DNA of 64,000 nt from an uncultured Bacillota bacterium (lineage in GTDB: Bacteria > Bacillota > Clostridia > Lachnospirales > Lachnospiraceae): contig CASEXH010000001.1 in the NCBI GenBank assembly GCA_949291945.1, positions 186,001-250,000 on the forward strand. The letters are read 5' to 3'. The position numbers and the translations under genes were made by a program. Positions within the stretch are counted from its first letter, which is position 1. Every line of letters begins with the position of its first letter. This document shows, piece by piece, positions 8,725 through 17,988 of this stretch. Below the pieces are notes generated by a model. It had not been told where the DNA came from, ran no database searches, and worked only from the letters and a program-made list of their open reading frames with translations.

Positions 8725-9567
8725 TCACTTTATATGCTGGTGGGTAAACAGGTGATCCTGACAATATTCATAATTACCGTTGCATTTCGAACAGAAACGA
8801 AACTCCAGATCATCTCCGTCCTTTTCTGTTCGTCCGCATACTGCACATTTATGCTTCGTAATCCCCGGTGCCATCTTAGGATGGACAGCCTTCTGGAACT
8901 GCTGCCTCCGATGTACCTCTTTGGGTGAGATTCTGCTGAAATTCCTGGTAGCCAGGAAAAAGATGATAAAGTTTAACAGAGAGGCAATAATCACCGTCCG
9001 GATAGCCCAGTTTCCTCTCACCAAATCATAAAGGATGTAAGCTGCATCCAGCCATGCCAGCCATTTGATCTTGATGGGAATGATCATCATGAACAAAACC
9101 TGCATATCCGGATAGCTGAGGGCAAAGGCCAAAAAAATAGACAAATTGATATAATACGTGGAAAATGCCGGGGCGTACATCACACTGGCAGGACCCATAA
9201 TGAAATAAAGGATAAAAGATCCGATCACTGTAAATATCATTCCGCTGAGAATATACACATTATAGCGGAAGGCTCCCCAGGTTCTCTCCAGAGAACTCCC
9301 TAAAGAGTAATAAAACAACAGCATGATCACTACAAACAGGATATTGGAACTTGATGGCGGTATCAAAATCCAGGATACCAGCCGCCAGATCTGAAAATGC
9401 AGAATATGATAGGGGCTGAGGTAGAGATACCCCATCAGATTTCCCCCTGTCAATGCCTGCATATACACAAGAATATAGCCGATTATATAGCAGCCGATTA
9501 TATATTTGGTAAGATTATGGATAGCAAATCTTCCAAATTTTCGTTCCATTTTATTTAAAAAATTCAT
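8725..9567 (-). CDS. Rhomboid-like membrane protein without catalytic serine motif, C-terminal zinc ribbon
   Basis: 280 residues with about six hydrophobic segments between residues 20 and 210, then a hydrophilic tail. The WxxxT/S-like start of the rhomboid core (HFQIWRLVSWILIP) and the ERxWG segment (SSLERTWGAFRYN) fit the rhomboid/derlin superfamily. Where active rhomboids have GxSG, the protein reads YAPAFSTYYINLS, with no GxSG and no matching His in the last helix. The tail carries CAVCG and CSKCN about twenty residues apart, a likely zinc ribbon. I infer an inactive rhomboid-fold protein; its role is unknown. It sits between corA and pyk on the same strand. Confidence 0.7.
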   Translation of the reverse strand: MNFLNKMERKFGRFAIHNLTKYIIGCYIIGYILVYMQALTGGNLMGYLYLSPYHILHFQIWRLVSWILIPPSSSNILFVVIMLLFYYSLGSSLERTWGAFRYNVYILSGMIFTVIGSFILYFIMGPASVMYAPAFSTYYINLSIFLAFALSYPDMQVLFMMIIPIKIKWLAWLDAAYILYDLVRGNWAIRTVIIASLLNFIIFFLATRNFSRISPKEVHRRQQFQKAVHPKMAPGITKHKCAVCGRTEKDGDDLEFRFCSKCNGNYEYCQDHLFTHQHIK

Positions 9568-9598
9568 TTTGTCTCCTCAATTTGTTAAACTTCTGATT

Positions 9599-10540
9599 TC
9601 AGAATAAATCTTTTTTGGAGAAGATAAACGCAACAATCAGGCTTATAAGCAGAGCCAGAACAATAACAATAGCAAACCCTGCAGGATTCCCTGCAAAGGG
9701 CATGCCGTCGGCATCCAGGTTCATGCCATAGGCGCTGAATATCATAGTTGGTATGGACAGTACAATGGTGACCGTAGTCAGAAATTTCATGACAATATTC
9801 AGGTTATTGGAAACAATAGAGGCAAAGGCATCGGTCATACTGCTTAAAATCCCGCTGTACACATTTGCCATCTCAATAGCCTGCTTATTTTCAATGATAA
9901 CATCCTCCAAAAGATCTGTGTCATCTGGATACTGCTTGATCCTCTCCACCCGGAGAAGACGCTCCAGGACCATCTCATTGGATTTCAGGGAAGTTGTAAA
10001 ATATACCAAAGACTTCTCCAGCTCTAAAAGCTCTATAAGCTCTTCATTTCTGGTAGCAGCCTGAAGTTTCTCCTCTACTTCTTCGCTTTTCTTGTCAATG
10101 ATACGCAGATAATGCAGAAACATACTGGCATTCTTATAAAGGATCTGGAGGATAAACCGGGTCTTCATATATGTGTAGAAATTCCGCACCCTTCCATCCA
10201 TAAATCTGCCCAGAACAGAAGTGTCTTCCAGGCAGACTGTGATGATCACCTCATCTGTTACGATAATAGACAGAGGAATGGTGCCGTACCAGTCTTTTTC
10301 TCCCCTCTCTTCCAGAATAGGAGTATCAACGATGATCAGAGTATAATCATCTTCCACTTCAATACGGGAACGTTCTTCTTCATCCAAAGGCGCTCTCAAA
10401 TCATCTACCTCAATATGAAACTGATTGGAAACCTCGAATATTTCTGTTGCGGTAGGATCTGTAAGTGCCAGCCAGCAGCCCTCGCTGGCTTCCTCCACCT
10501 GATGGATCTTTCCATCCATTGTCTTAAAAATTCTAATCAT
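9599..10540 (-). CDS. corA: CorA-family magnesium/divalent cation channel
   Basis: 313 residues, the normal CorA length. A large acidic cytoplasmic N-domain is followed by a long helix and two C-terminal membrane segments. The selectivity motif YGMN is at about 271-274, just after the first membrane helix, and the protein ends with a short basic tail, KKDLF. The family forms pentameric channels for Mg2+ (sometimes Co2+, Ni2+ or Zn2+). GGGAGATACC supports the ATG start at 10540. The 180 bases upstream (10541-10720) show no gene and no riboswitch that I recognise. Confidence 0.93.
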   Translation of the reverse strand: MIRIFKTMDGKIHQVEEASEGCWLALTDPTATEIFEVSNQFHIEVDDLRAPLDEEERSRIEVEDDYTLIIVDTPILEERGEKDWYGTIPLSIIVTDEVIITVCLEDTSVLGRFMDGRVRNFYTYMKTRFILQILYKNASMFLHYLRIIDKKSEEVEEKLQAATRNEELIELLELEKSLVYFTTSLKSNEMVLERLLRVERIKQYPDDTDLLEDVIIENKQAIEMANVYSGILSSMTDAFASIVSNNLNIVMKFLTTVTIVLSIPTMIFSAYGMNLDADGMPFAGNPAGFAIVIVLALLISLIVAFIFSKKDLF

Positions 10541-10720
10541 GGTATCTCCCTTCAGCTCCTGCCATGATCAAGCAGGGTAAAAGGGCGGTGCCTGGATCGT
10601 CAGCAGGAAACATATTCTATTTTTTGTCTTATCTTATATTTCTCACCAGGACGACAAGGCCCGCTTTCCATAATTTTGCACTTCCTTTTTTATGATATAG
10701 TTTTATAAATATTTCTTTTG

Positions 10721-11782
10721 TTATTCTTCACATTCGCACTTTGAAAAAATAATGCTGTTTGGAGTTTCCACCTTCATTGGTTTTCCTTTCATGATCAGCA
10801 GTTTTTTCTCATAGTCGATGGCAAAGGTGGTAATAGAATTGGATTCATGGTTTACCACAGCCAGATGTTTGCCATCCGGGAACACATCCAAATCCTTCGG
10901 ATAATTTCCGCTGATAGGAAGGATAAACTGGGTCTCCAGCAGACCGGTCTCCTCATCTCGCTTATACATAGCTACTGTGTCTTCTCCTGCTGTAGAACAA
11001 AAAAGATAATGTCCGTCGGGGGAGAAACACAGACCTGATGTGGCGTCGTGGATCTGGTCGTCTTTGGAAGCCAGAGTAGAAATAGTCTGGATCTTCTCAA
11101 ACACCGGGGACTTTCCGTTCCCGTCATATTTATAAACTTCAATGGTATTATTCAGTTCAAAATTCAGGTAGGCAAATCTGCCGTCAGGGCTGAATTTGAT
11201 CAGCTTTGGACCGGACTCTCTCTTACATCTTAAAATATCCACTAATTCCAAACGTTTTGTTCTGCTGTTGATTCTGTATACCTTCATCTGGTCAATACCG
11301 TTATCCACTGCGCAGAGATATTTATTGTCCGGAGTCGGGCGTACACAGCTTACATGGGGACGGAAATTTCTCTCTCCAACGCTGCCCAGGCCTTTGTGGA
11401 ATACACCATCTACCACGCTTCCTAAGCGGCCATCTTTATGGGTATGCACTACAGTAACTTTTCCGTCATGGTATCCTGCCACAAAGAGATACTTGCCTTC
11501 CTCATCTGTAGAGAGGTGGCAGCCTCTCATTCCGTCAATATCTACTTTATTGATAAAAGTCAGATCTCCATCCGGCTCAATGGCAAATACTGCCACACCT
11601 TCATCTGCTATAGAATAAAGATATTTTCCGTTTAATGAACGGGCCAGATGAGAAGAGTTATTTACCGGAACGACTTTTCTCTCCTTTAAGGTTCCTTCCT
11701 CCACATTTACATCGTATACATGGATTCCGATACTGCTTCCATGGGTATAAGTTCCGACATACGCAACATATTTCTCTTTCAT
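10721..11782 (-). CDS. Lactonase-family beta-propeller protein (6-phosphogluconolactonase-like)
   Basis: 353 residues resembling YbhE/Pgl-type seven-bladed propellers: the start YVAYVGTYTHGSSIGIHVY, repeated blades with SPDGRFAYLNFELNNTIEVY and SPDGHYLFCSTAGEDTVAMY, and RPHVSCVRPTPDNKYL in the middle. Members hydrolyse 6-phosphogluconolactone or related sugar lactones, but many are untested, so the substrate is an inference. It has no signal peptide. It is divergent from potA, with its own promoter and a palindrome beside it (11831-11847). Confidence 0.82.
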   Translation of the reverse strand: MKEKYVAYVGTYTHGSSIGIHVYDVNVEEGTLKERKVVPVNNSSHLARSLNGKYLYSIADEGVAVFAIEPDGDLTFINKVDIDGMRGCHLSTDEEGKYLFVAGYHDGKVTVVHTHKDGRLGSVVDGVFHKGLGSVGERNFRPHVSCVRPTPDNKYLCAVDNGIDQMKVYRINSRTKRLELVDILRCKRESGPKLIKFSPDGRFAYLNFELNNTIEVYKYDGNGKSPVFEKIQTISTLASKDDQIHDATSGLCFSPDGHYLFCSTAGEDTVAMYKRDEETGLLETQFILPISGNYPKDLDVFPDGKHLAVVNHESNSITTFAIDYEKKLLIMKGKPMKVETPNSIIFSKCECEE

Positions 11783-11830
11783 TTATGCAATACCCTCCTG
11801 TATTTATTGTTTTTACCACATGACAAATTT

Positions 11831-11847
11831 GTATCCCTGGGGGATAC
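11831..11847 (-). promoter_or_regulatory. Operator-like palindrome in lactonase leader
   Basis: GTATCCC and GGGATAC arms around three bases, starting nine bases downstream of the lactonase -10 box, so it overlaps the expected start site. A repressor site is plausible; the regulator is unknown. Confidence 0.4.
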
Positions 11848-11855
11848 CTAGTGCC

Positions 11856-11884
11856 ATTCTACCACAAAGTTTTTTTTTATACAA
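11856..11884 (-). promoter_or_regulatory. Promoter of the lactonase gene
   Basis: Minus-strand TTGTAT, 17-base A-rich spacer, TAGAAT. Confidence 0.6.
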
Positions 11885-11948
11885 CCTGAAAACTGACCCA
11901 ATCTTACCTTTTACCGGTTCTTTCAGAAGAATTTACATTTCCTATATA

Positions 11949-11976
11949 TTGACAGGAATCCCCCCTCCTGTATAAT
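11949..11976 (+). promoter_or_regulatory. Promoter of the pot operon
   Basis: Consensus TTGACA and consensus TATAAT separated by 16 bases, about 35 bases from the potA start codon. Confidence 0.85.
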
Positions 11977-12017
11977 AGATATAATGCCAAAATTCGAGTA
12001 TACAAAGGAGAATAGAA

Positions 12018-13091
12018 ATGAATCATACATTAGTAGATTTGATTGATATATCCAAAAGTTTCGGGGATCAGATCGTCCTGGATAAGCTGAATCTCTCCAT
12101 CCGTGAAAACGAATTTCTCACCCTTCTTGGCCCCAGCGGCTGCGGCAAGACCACTACCCTGCGTATCCTGGGAGGATTTGAAAATCCTGATTCCGGAAAG
12201 GTAATTTTTGACGGAGCAGACATCACCAATCTGCCTCCCAACAAAAGAAATCTGAATACAGTCTTTCAGAAATATGCCTTGTTTTCCCATATGAGTGTAG
12301 AGGAAAACATTGCTTTCGGCCTGAAGATCTCCGGCAAAAGCCCTTCCTATATTAAAGATAAGATTAAATATGCTCTGAAGCTGGTAAATCTGGAAGGCTT
12401 CGAAAACCGTCTTCCGGATTCTTTAAGCGGCGGTCAGCAGCAGCGTGTTGCTATAGCCAGGGCGATCGTCAACGAGCCCCGGCTCCTCCTTCTGGACGAG
12501 CCTCTGGGAGCGCTGGACCTGAAGCTTCGCCAAGACATGCAGTACGAGCTGATCCGCCTGAAAAATGAGCTGGGGATTACTTTCATCTATGTAACCCATG
12601 ATCAGGAAGAAGCGCTGACCATGTCCGATACTATCGTTGTCATGAATCAGGGCTACATCCAGCAGATGGGGTCTCCTGAAGATATTTATAATGAACCCCA
12701 GAATGCTTTTGTAGCTGACTTTATCGGAGAGAGCAATATTATCCCCGGCATTATGCTGGAAGATAAGCTGGTGGAGATCCTGGGTGCCAAATTTCCCTGT
12801 GTAGATACTGGTTTCGGCAGAAATAAGCCTGTGGACGTGGTGATCAGACCGGAGGATGTGGATCTTCTGGCACCGGAAGAAGGCACCATACAAGGAGTGG
12901 TCTCCCACCTGATTTTTAAGGGCGTCCACTACGAGATGGAAGTCCAGGCCAATGGTTTTGAGTGGCTGGTCCACAGTACCGACCTGTTCCCCGTAGGCCA
13001 GCAGGTAGGTATCCATGTGGATCCTTTTGATATCCAGATCATGAACAAACCGGAATCCGAAGATGAGGAGGCGCTTGGTGTCAATGAATAA
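12018..13091 (+). CDS. potA: Spermidine/putrescine ABC transporter ATPase
   Basis: 357 residues; powers polyamine import. Walker A GPSGCGKT is at 38-45, the signature LSGGQQQR begins at 136, Walker [13 protein letters not shown] follows at 156, and the switch histidine is in [12 protein letters not shown]. The C-terminal TOBE-like region (from about 240) has the IRPEDVDLL motif typical of PotA/CysA-type ATPases. The start has AAGGAGAATAGAA ahead of it. Its 3' end overlaps the potB start by eight bases, so the three pot genes form one operon. Confidence 0.95.
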   Translation: MNHTLVDLIDISKSFGDQIVLDKLNLSIRENEFLTLLGPSGCGKTTTLRILGGFENPDSGKVIFDGADITNLPPNKRNLNTVFQKYALFSHMSVEENIAFGLKISGKSPSYIKDKIKYALKLVNLEGFENRLPDSLSGGQQQRVAIARAIVNEPRLLLLDEPLGALDLKLRQDMQYELIRLKNELGITFIYVTHDQEEALTMSDTIVVMNQGYIQQMGSPEDIYNEPQNAFVADFIGESNIIPGIMLEDKLVEILGAKFPCVDTGFGRNKPVDVVIRPEDVDLLAPEEGTIQGVVSHLIFKGVHYEMEVQANGFEWLVHSTDLFPVGQQVGIHVDPFDIQIMNKPESEDEEALGVNE

Positions 13092-13899
13092 ACGGAAGCT
13101 TCTCTCAGGCCCCTACCTTGTGTGGACGGCGGCCTTTATCCTCATCCCTCTTGCTGTGGTCCTTTACTATGGGCTGACGGACAGCGACGGGCATTTTACC
13201 TTTGAAAATATCCTGGCTATCGGAACTATAGAGAATTTTAAAGCTTTATGTCTTTCTCTGCTGCTGTCCCTTATAAGCACCCTGATCTGTCTGATCCTGG
13301 CCTACCCCCTGGCTATGATGCTTTCTAATATGAAAGTAAGCCAGACCAGTTTTATGGTACTGATCTTTATTCTTCCCATGTGGATGAATTTTCTTCTCCG
13401 TACCATGGCCTGGCAGACCCTTCTGGAAAAAAACGGCGTGATTAACCAGATACTGTCCTTTTTCCATCTGCCATCCATCCAGATCATCAACACACCGGGA
13501 GCCATCATTCTGGGTATGGTCTACAACTTCCTGCCCTTTATGGTGCTGCCTCTTTATAATGTATTGTCTAAAATTGACCGGGATATTATCCTGGCAGCCA
13601 GAGACCTGGGAGCCACTCCTGTCTATACTTTCCGGAAGATCATCTTTCCATTAAGTCTTCCCGGAGTGATCAGCGGCATTACCATGGTCTTTGTCCCTGC
13701 CCTGACGACTTTCGTAATCTCAGATCTCCTGGGAGGAAGCAAGATTCTGCTCATCGGAAATGTCATCGACCGCCAATTCCAGCAGGGAAGCAACTGGCAT
13801 GTGGGGAGCGGCCTTTCCCTGGTGCTTATGGTCTTTATCCTGATCAGTATGTTCCTTACCGGGAAATACGATAAAAACGGAGAAGGAGGGATGTTCTGA
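13084..13899 (+). CDS. potB: Polyamine ABC transporter permease PotB
   Basis: About 271 residues with six hydrophobic segments and the permease EAA-like loop [20 protein letters not shown], which docks on the ATPase. The ORF could begin at an ATG at 13063, but a GGAGG at 13066-13071 lies inside that extension, so the start is the ATG at 13084 or a GTG at 13078. It forms the membrane channel together with PotC. The stop codon overlaps the next start by one base. Confidence 0.92.
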   Translation: MNKRKLLSGPYLVWTAAFILIPLAVVLYYGLTDSDGHFTFENILAIGTIENFKALCLSLLLSLISTLICLILAYPLAMMLSNMKVSQTSFMVLIFILPMWMNFLLRTMAWQTLLEKNGVINQILSFFHLPSIQIINTPGAIILGMVYNFLPFMVLPLYNVLSKIDRDIILAARDLGATPVYTFRKIIFPLSLPGVISGITMVFVPALTTFVISDLLGGSKILLIGNVIDRQFQQGSNWHVGSGLSLVLMVFILISMFLTGKYDKNGEGGMF

Positions 13900-15767
13900 T
13901 GAAAACTGCTTTGCGGAGGATTTATTTCGGTCTGATCCTCTTTCTCATGTATGCTCCTATTGTAACTTTAATGATCCTGTCCTTTAACGCTTCCAAGTCC
14001 AGGACCAAGTGGGGAGGCTTTACCCTTTCCTGGTATGTCTCCTTGTTCCAGGACGAAGCGATTATGTCCGCTTTATACAATACGCTGGTTATCGCACTGG
14101 TGTCTGCTTTTCTGGCTACTTTGCTGGGAACGGCTGCCTCCATCGGTATCAGTGCTATGAAGCCAAGAGCCAAAACTGTATTTATGGGGATCACCAATAT
14201 CCCCATACTGAACTCTGAAATTGTTACCGGCATCTCACTCATGCTGCTGTTTATCGCATGCAGAGTTACCCTTGGCTTTACCACTATTTTGCTTTCTCAT
14301 ATCACTTTCTGTATCCCCTATGTGATCTTAAGTGTTATGCCAAAGCTGAAACAGACAGACAAAAGCACCTACGAAGCAGCTCAGGATCTGGGCGCCGGGC
14401 CTATATATGCCTTTTTTAAAGTAGTGTTTCCTGATATCATGCCGGGGGTTGTCTCTGGTTTTCTCATGGCCTTTACCATGTCTCTGGATGACTTTATCAT
14501 CACTCATTTTACCAAAGGTCCGGGAATAGATACTCTGTCCACAAAAATCTATGCGGAAGTCCGCAAAGGAATCCGTCCGGAAATGTACGCCCTGTCTACC
14601 CTTTTGTTTGTCACAGTGCTGGTCCTTCTGATTCTGATCAATTCCAGTCCCAAAGGCTCTGCAGACACAAAGGTTACTGCTTCAAGGAAAGGCAGGAAAT
14701 GGGTATTCCGGCTGGCAGTTCCTGCAGTCCTTCTCATTATTTTTATCGGAGGCGGGATCGGTTACAGCCTGAAAAATGCGGGAAATGCTTCCGGGGAAAA
14801 GCTGATCGTTTATAACTGGGGAGAATATATTGATCCTGAAGTCCTGGATATGTTTGAGGAAGAAACGGGAATCTCTGTGACTTACGAAGAGTATGAAACA
14901 AACGAGATCATGTATCCCAAGATCCAGTCTCACGCTATCGCCTATGATGTGGTATGTCCTTCCGACTATATGATCCAGCGTATGATTGAGAACGATCTTT
15001 TAGCAGAAATCAACTGGGATAATGTGCCAAACATTAAAAATATAGATCCTTCCTATATGGAACAATCGGAAAACTTCGACCCGGGAAATAATTATTCCGT
15101 TCCTTACTGTGTGGGGACTGTAGGGATCCTCTACAATACCAAAATGGTAGACGAACCCGTAGACAGCTGGGATATCCTCTGGGATGAAAAATATAAAGAC
15201 AACATCCTTATGCAGGATTCTGTCCGGGATGCTTTTGCCGTAGCTCTGAAGAGAAACAGAAATTCCCTAAACTCTGTGGATGTAAATGAGCTGAACCAGG
15301 CCGCCAATGACCTGATTGAACAGAAACCTCTGGTCCAGGCTTATGTGGTAGACCAGGTCAGAGACAAAATGATCGGAAATGAAGCAGCTCTTGGCGTGAT
15401 CTACTCCGGAGAGGCCGGATATACCCAGCGGGAAAATCCGGATCTGGAATATGTGATCCCCAAGGAAGGCTCTAACGTATGGATCGATTCCTGGGTCATT
15501 CCCAAAAACGCCCAGAATAAAGAAAACGCAGAGAAATTCATTAACTTCATGTGCCGTCCCGATATTGCCCTGATGAATTTTGAGTATATTACTTATTCTA
15601 CCCCCAACAAAGCGGCCAGAGAACTTATTGAAGATCCCGAGGTCCGCAACAGCAAGATCCTGTTTCCTGACCAGGAAGAGCTGAAGAACTGCGAGACCTT
15701 CCAGTACCTGGGAGAAGAAGCAGACAATTACTATAACGAACTTTGGAATAAAGTAAAATCAAGGTAG
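13899..15767 (+). CDS. potCD: Fused polyamine permease PotC and substrate-binding protein PotD
   Basis: 622 residues with two modules. Residues 1-250 are a PotC permease with six membrane spans and the EAA loop EAAQDLGAGPIYAFFKVVFP at about 159. After a basic linker (260-271) comes one more hydrophobic helix at about 272-290, then from 300 a complete PotD-like binding domain starting LIVYNWGEYIDPEVLD, with TGISVTYEEYETNE, YDVVCPSDYM, YSVPYCVGTVGILYNT and IDSWVIPKNA. The extra helix would place the binding domain outside the cell, tethered to the channel. Normally PotD is a separate lipoprotein. There is no stop or frameshift at the junction, and no second potD follows. Confidence 0.93.
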   Translation: MKTALRRIYFGLILFLMYAPIVTLMILSFNASKSRTKWGGFTLSWYVSLFQDEAIMSALYNTLVIALVSAFLATLLGTAASIGISAMKPRAKTVFMGITNIPILNSEIVTGISLMLLFIACRVTLGFTTILLSHITFCIPYVILSVMPKLKQTDKSTYEAAQDLGAGPIYAFFKVVFPDIMPGVVSGFLMAFTMSLDDFIITHFTKGPGIDTLSTKIYAEVRKGIRPEMYALSTLLFVTVLVLLILINSSPKGSADTKVTASRKGRKWVFRLAVPAVLLIIFIGGGIGYSLKNAGNASGEKLIVYNWGEYIDPEVLDMFEEETGISVTYEEYETNEIMYPKIQSHAIAYDVVCPSDYMIQRMIENDLLAEINWDNVPNIKNIDPSYMEQSENFDPGNNYSVPYCVGTVGILYNTKMVDEPVDSWDILWDEKYKDNILMQDSVRDAFAVALKRNRNSLNSVDVNELNQAANDLIEQKPLVQAYVVDQVRDKMIGNEAALGVIYSGEAGYTQRENPDLEYVIPKEGSNVWIDSWVIPKNAQNKENAEKFINFMCRPDIALMNFEYITYSTPNKAARELIEDPEVRNSKILFPDQEELKNCETFQYLGEEADNYYNELWNKVKSR

Positions 15768-15772
15768 GCAAA

Positions 15773-16666
15773 ATGGAACGTATTTTTGAATTTACAGTCA
15801 GACCGGAAGAGCTCCCCTGCACTCTGGGAGAATATCTCAGAGCCAGGGGCTTTTCCCGGCAGATCATCATTCATTTAAAAAAGACTCCCATGGGGATCCA
15901 GGTAAACGGCCAGTGGGCCTATGTGAGAGCACTCCTGAAAGAAGGGGATCTGGTCAGGATCCTTTTAAAGGAGGAAGAGTCCTCTGAAAAAATCCTGCCT
16001 GTTCCTATGGATCTGGATATTCTCTATGAAGATCCGGATATCCTTGTGGTAAATAAGCCGGCGGATACTCCCGTCCATCCTTCTATCCATAACTACGAAA
16101 ACACCCTGGCCAACGGAATCGCCTGGTATTTTCAGCAAAAAGGAACGCCTTTTATCTTCCGGTGTATCAACCGTCTGGACCGGGATACTACAGGTCTTCT
16201 TATCCTGGGAAAAAATGCCTACAGTGCTTCCCTCCTTTCTTCCAGTATGAAAAAGCGGGAAATCCGCCGGACCTATCTGGGAGTTGCCCGGGGGACGCCT
16301 GTTCCTCCCAAAGGCACTGTGGATGCGCCTATTGCCCGGGAAAAAAATTCTGCCATCCTGCGCTGTGTGGATTTTGAAAAAGGTGAAAAAGCCGTGACCC
16401 ATTACGAAACCCTCTGTACCCGGGAAGGCTGTTCTCTCACCCGCTTTTCTCTGGAAACCGGCAGGACCCACCAGATCCGGGTCCATATGAAATATCTGGG
16501 CACGCCTCTTCTGGGGGACTATCTCTATAATCCGGAATATTCCAAAATAAAAAGAGTGGCCCTCCACTCCTATTCCCTGGAATTTTTCCATCCCGTAACC
16601 CATGAAAACCTGTATTTTCAGGCTCCTCTTCCAAAAGATATGGCAGAGCTATTTCCTTCCTTTTAA
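15773..16666 (+). CDS. RluA-family pseudouridine synthase
   Basis: 297 residues. An S4-like N-terminal region is followed by the RluA catalytic core: NKPADTPVHPS, the signature RLDRDTTG at 134-141 with the catalytic Asp136, RRTYLGVARG and GRTHQIRVHMKYLGTPLLGD. The family isomerises uridines in 23S rRNA or tRNA; the target position cannot be told from sequence. It begins five bases after the potCD stop and is probably read from the pot promoter, although it is functionally unrelated. Confidence 0.93.
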   Translation: MERIFEFTVRPEELPCTLGEYLRARGFSRQIIIHLKKTPMGIQVNGQWAYVRALLKEGDLVRILLKEEESSEKILPVPMDLDILYEDPDILVVNKPADTPVHPSIHNYENTLANGIAWYFQQKGTPFIFRCINRLDRDTTGLLILGKNAYSASLLSSSMKKREIRRTYLGVARGTPVPPKGTVDAPIAREKNSAILRCVDFEKGEKAVTHYETLCTREGCSLTRFSLETGRTHQIRVHMKYLGTPLLGDYLYNPEYSKIKRVALHSYSLEFFHPVTHENLYFQAPLPKDMAELFPSF

Positions 16667-16723
16667 AATCTTTCTTCCCGGCTTATTGCCGGAGATAGAA
16701 GGAAGGCAGCTCTGCCATTTTTC
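16640..16723 (+). terminator. Long terminator hairpin overlapping the end of the pseudouridine synthase gene
   Basis: Outer arms of eleven bases (16640-16650 and 16708-16718) are perfectly complementary. An inner pyrimidine/purine tract and a GCCGG-type stem continue the fold. TTTTTC follows on the plus strand. The last nine codons of the CDS form the left arm. Confidence 0.85.
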
Positions 16724-16741
16724 TGTCAAAAATTCTCTGTC

Positions 16742-17968
16742 TTAATTTCTTCTCAACGCCTCTATAGGATTTAAAGCCGCCGCTTTCCTGGCAGGGTAGA
16801 TCCCGAAGAAAATTCCCACTGCACAGGAAAACAGTGTAGCAAAGAGAACCGTACTCAGACTGATCCCCGGAGTGATGGTCATCTCCTGTCCCGCACTCAT
16901 CAGAAAACATAATCCGTAGCCTCCTACAATTCCTGCAAGGATGCCGATAATCCCGCCGATCACAGTCAGTATGGCGGATTCTGCCAGGAACTGGAGCATA
17001 ATAGAGGAAGTCTTGGCTCCCAACGCCTTTCTTATGCCGATCTCTCTGGTCCTTTCGGTCACGGAAACCAGCATGATATTCATAACGCCGATACCGCCTA
17101 CCAGCAGGGAAATTCCTGCCACAAAAGAAATAAAAGCCGTGATCATTCCCATCATATCATTGAGCAGACTGATTACATCCTGGAAACTCTGGATCTGATA
17201 AAAATCTTCGCCAGCGGACTGATGCCTCTGTTCCAGAAGCCGCACCACCCTGTCCGACACCTCCTGGGAGTCCAGGTCCTTATCTGCCTGGACATAAATA
17301 CTGGTAAAGTTCTCCAGATCATCGCCCAGATAATCCAGAGCTGCTGTATAAGGGATAGACAGACTTACCGGCATTCCCTCATAGGTATAAGTCACAAAAG
17401 TGCCGTTTTCTCTCTGGGTGCTGACGCCCACAATCCGATAAGATTTTGTCAGATCCGAAGCCTGGACCTCAATATCCATTCCCACTACATCATCGGAACC
17501 GAAAAGCCTTTTGGCATCCGTGTCTGAGATCACACAGACATTTCTGGCCTCTGCCACATCAGATTCCCGGAAGTAAGCTCCCCGTTTCATCAGCGTATTA
17601 TTTATAAGGGCAGCGTCCTGGGTCTCTAAGGAAAGGCTTACATCAAAATTTCCTTTTCCTGTCACAGTCTCGCCTGATAACCCCATACTGATGGTAACGC
17701 CTTCCACCCCTTCCAGATCCCGGACAGCCTCCAGATCCTCCGGTGTGATATAGGCGCCTTCGTTCATGGCATCTTCACTGCAGTAAATATAAATCTGTCC
17801 GCTTCCAACGCCGTCGATTTCTGAGTTCATCTGGTTTCTGGTTCCCTCACCAATGGAGACGATAGCGATCACAGAAGCAATACCAATAATGATTCCCAGC
17901 ATGGTGAGAAAGGATCGACCTTTATTTGCCAGAATATTCTGCACTGCCATTTTCACATATTCAGCCAT
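16742..17968 (-). CDS. MacB-type ABC exporter permease (FtsX domain)
   Basis: 408 residues: an N-terminal membrane helix with the MacB_PCD start (NILANKGRSFLTMLGIIIGI), a large extracellular domain (about 45-285), then three membrane helices in the FtsX domain with VGGIGVMNIMLVSVTERTRE and IGIRKALGAK, ending in YPARKAAALNPIEALRRN. It is the last gene of an adaptor-ATPase-permease set. Such systems export peptides, lipids or antibiotics or sense envelope stress; the substrate is unknown. Confidence 0.92.
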   Translation of the reverse strand: MAEYVKMAVQNILANKGRSFLTMLGIIIGIASVIAIVSIGEGTRNQMNSEIDGVGSGQIYIYCSEDAMNEGAYITPEDLEAVRDLEGVEGVTISMGLSGETVTGKGNFDVSLSLETQDAALINNTLMKRGAYFRESDVAEARNVCVISDTDAKRLFGSDDVVGMDIEVQASDLTKSYRIVGVSTQRENGTFVTYTYEGMPVSLSIPYTAALDYLGDDLENFTSIYVQADKDLDSQEVSDRVVRLLEQRHQSAGEDFYQIQSFQDVISLLNDMMGMITAFISFVAGISLLVGGIGVMNIMLVSVTERTREIGIRKALGAKTSSIMLQFLAESAILTVIGGIIGILAGIVGGYGLCFLMSAGQEMTITPGISLSTVLFATLFSCAVGIFFGIYPARKAAALNPIEALRRN

Positions 17969-17988
17969 ATCTGTATACTCCTGTTCTT

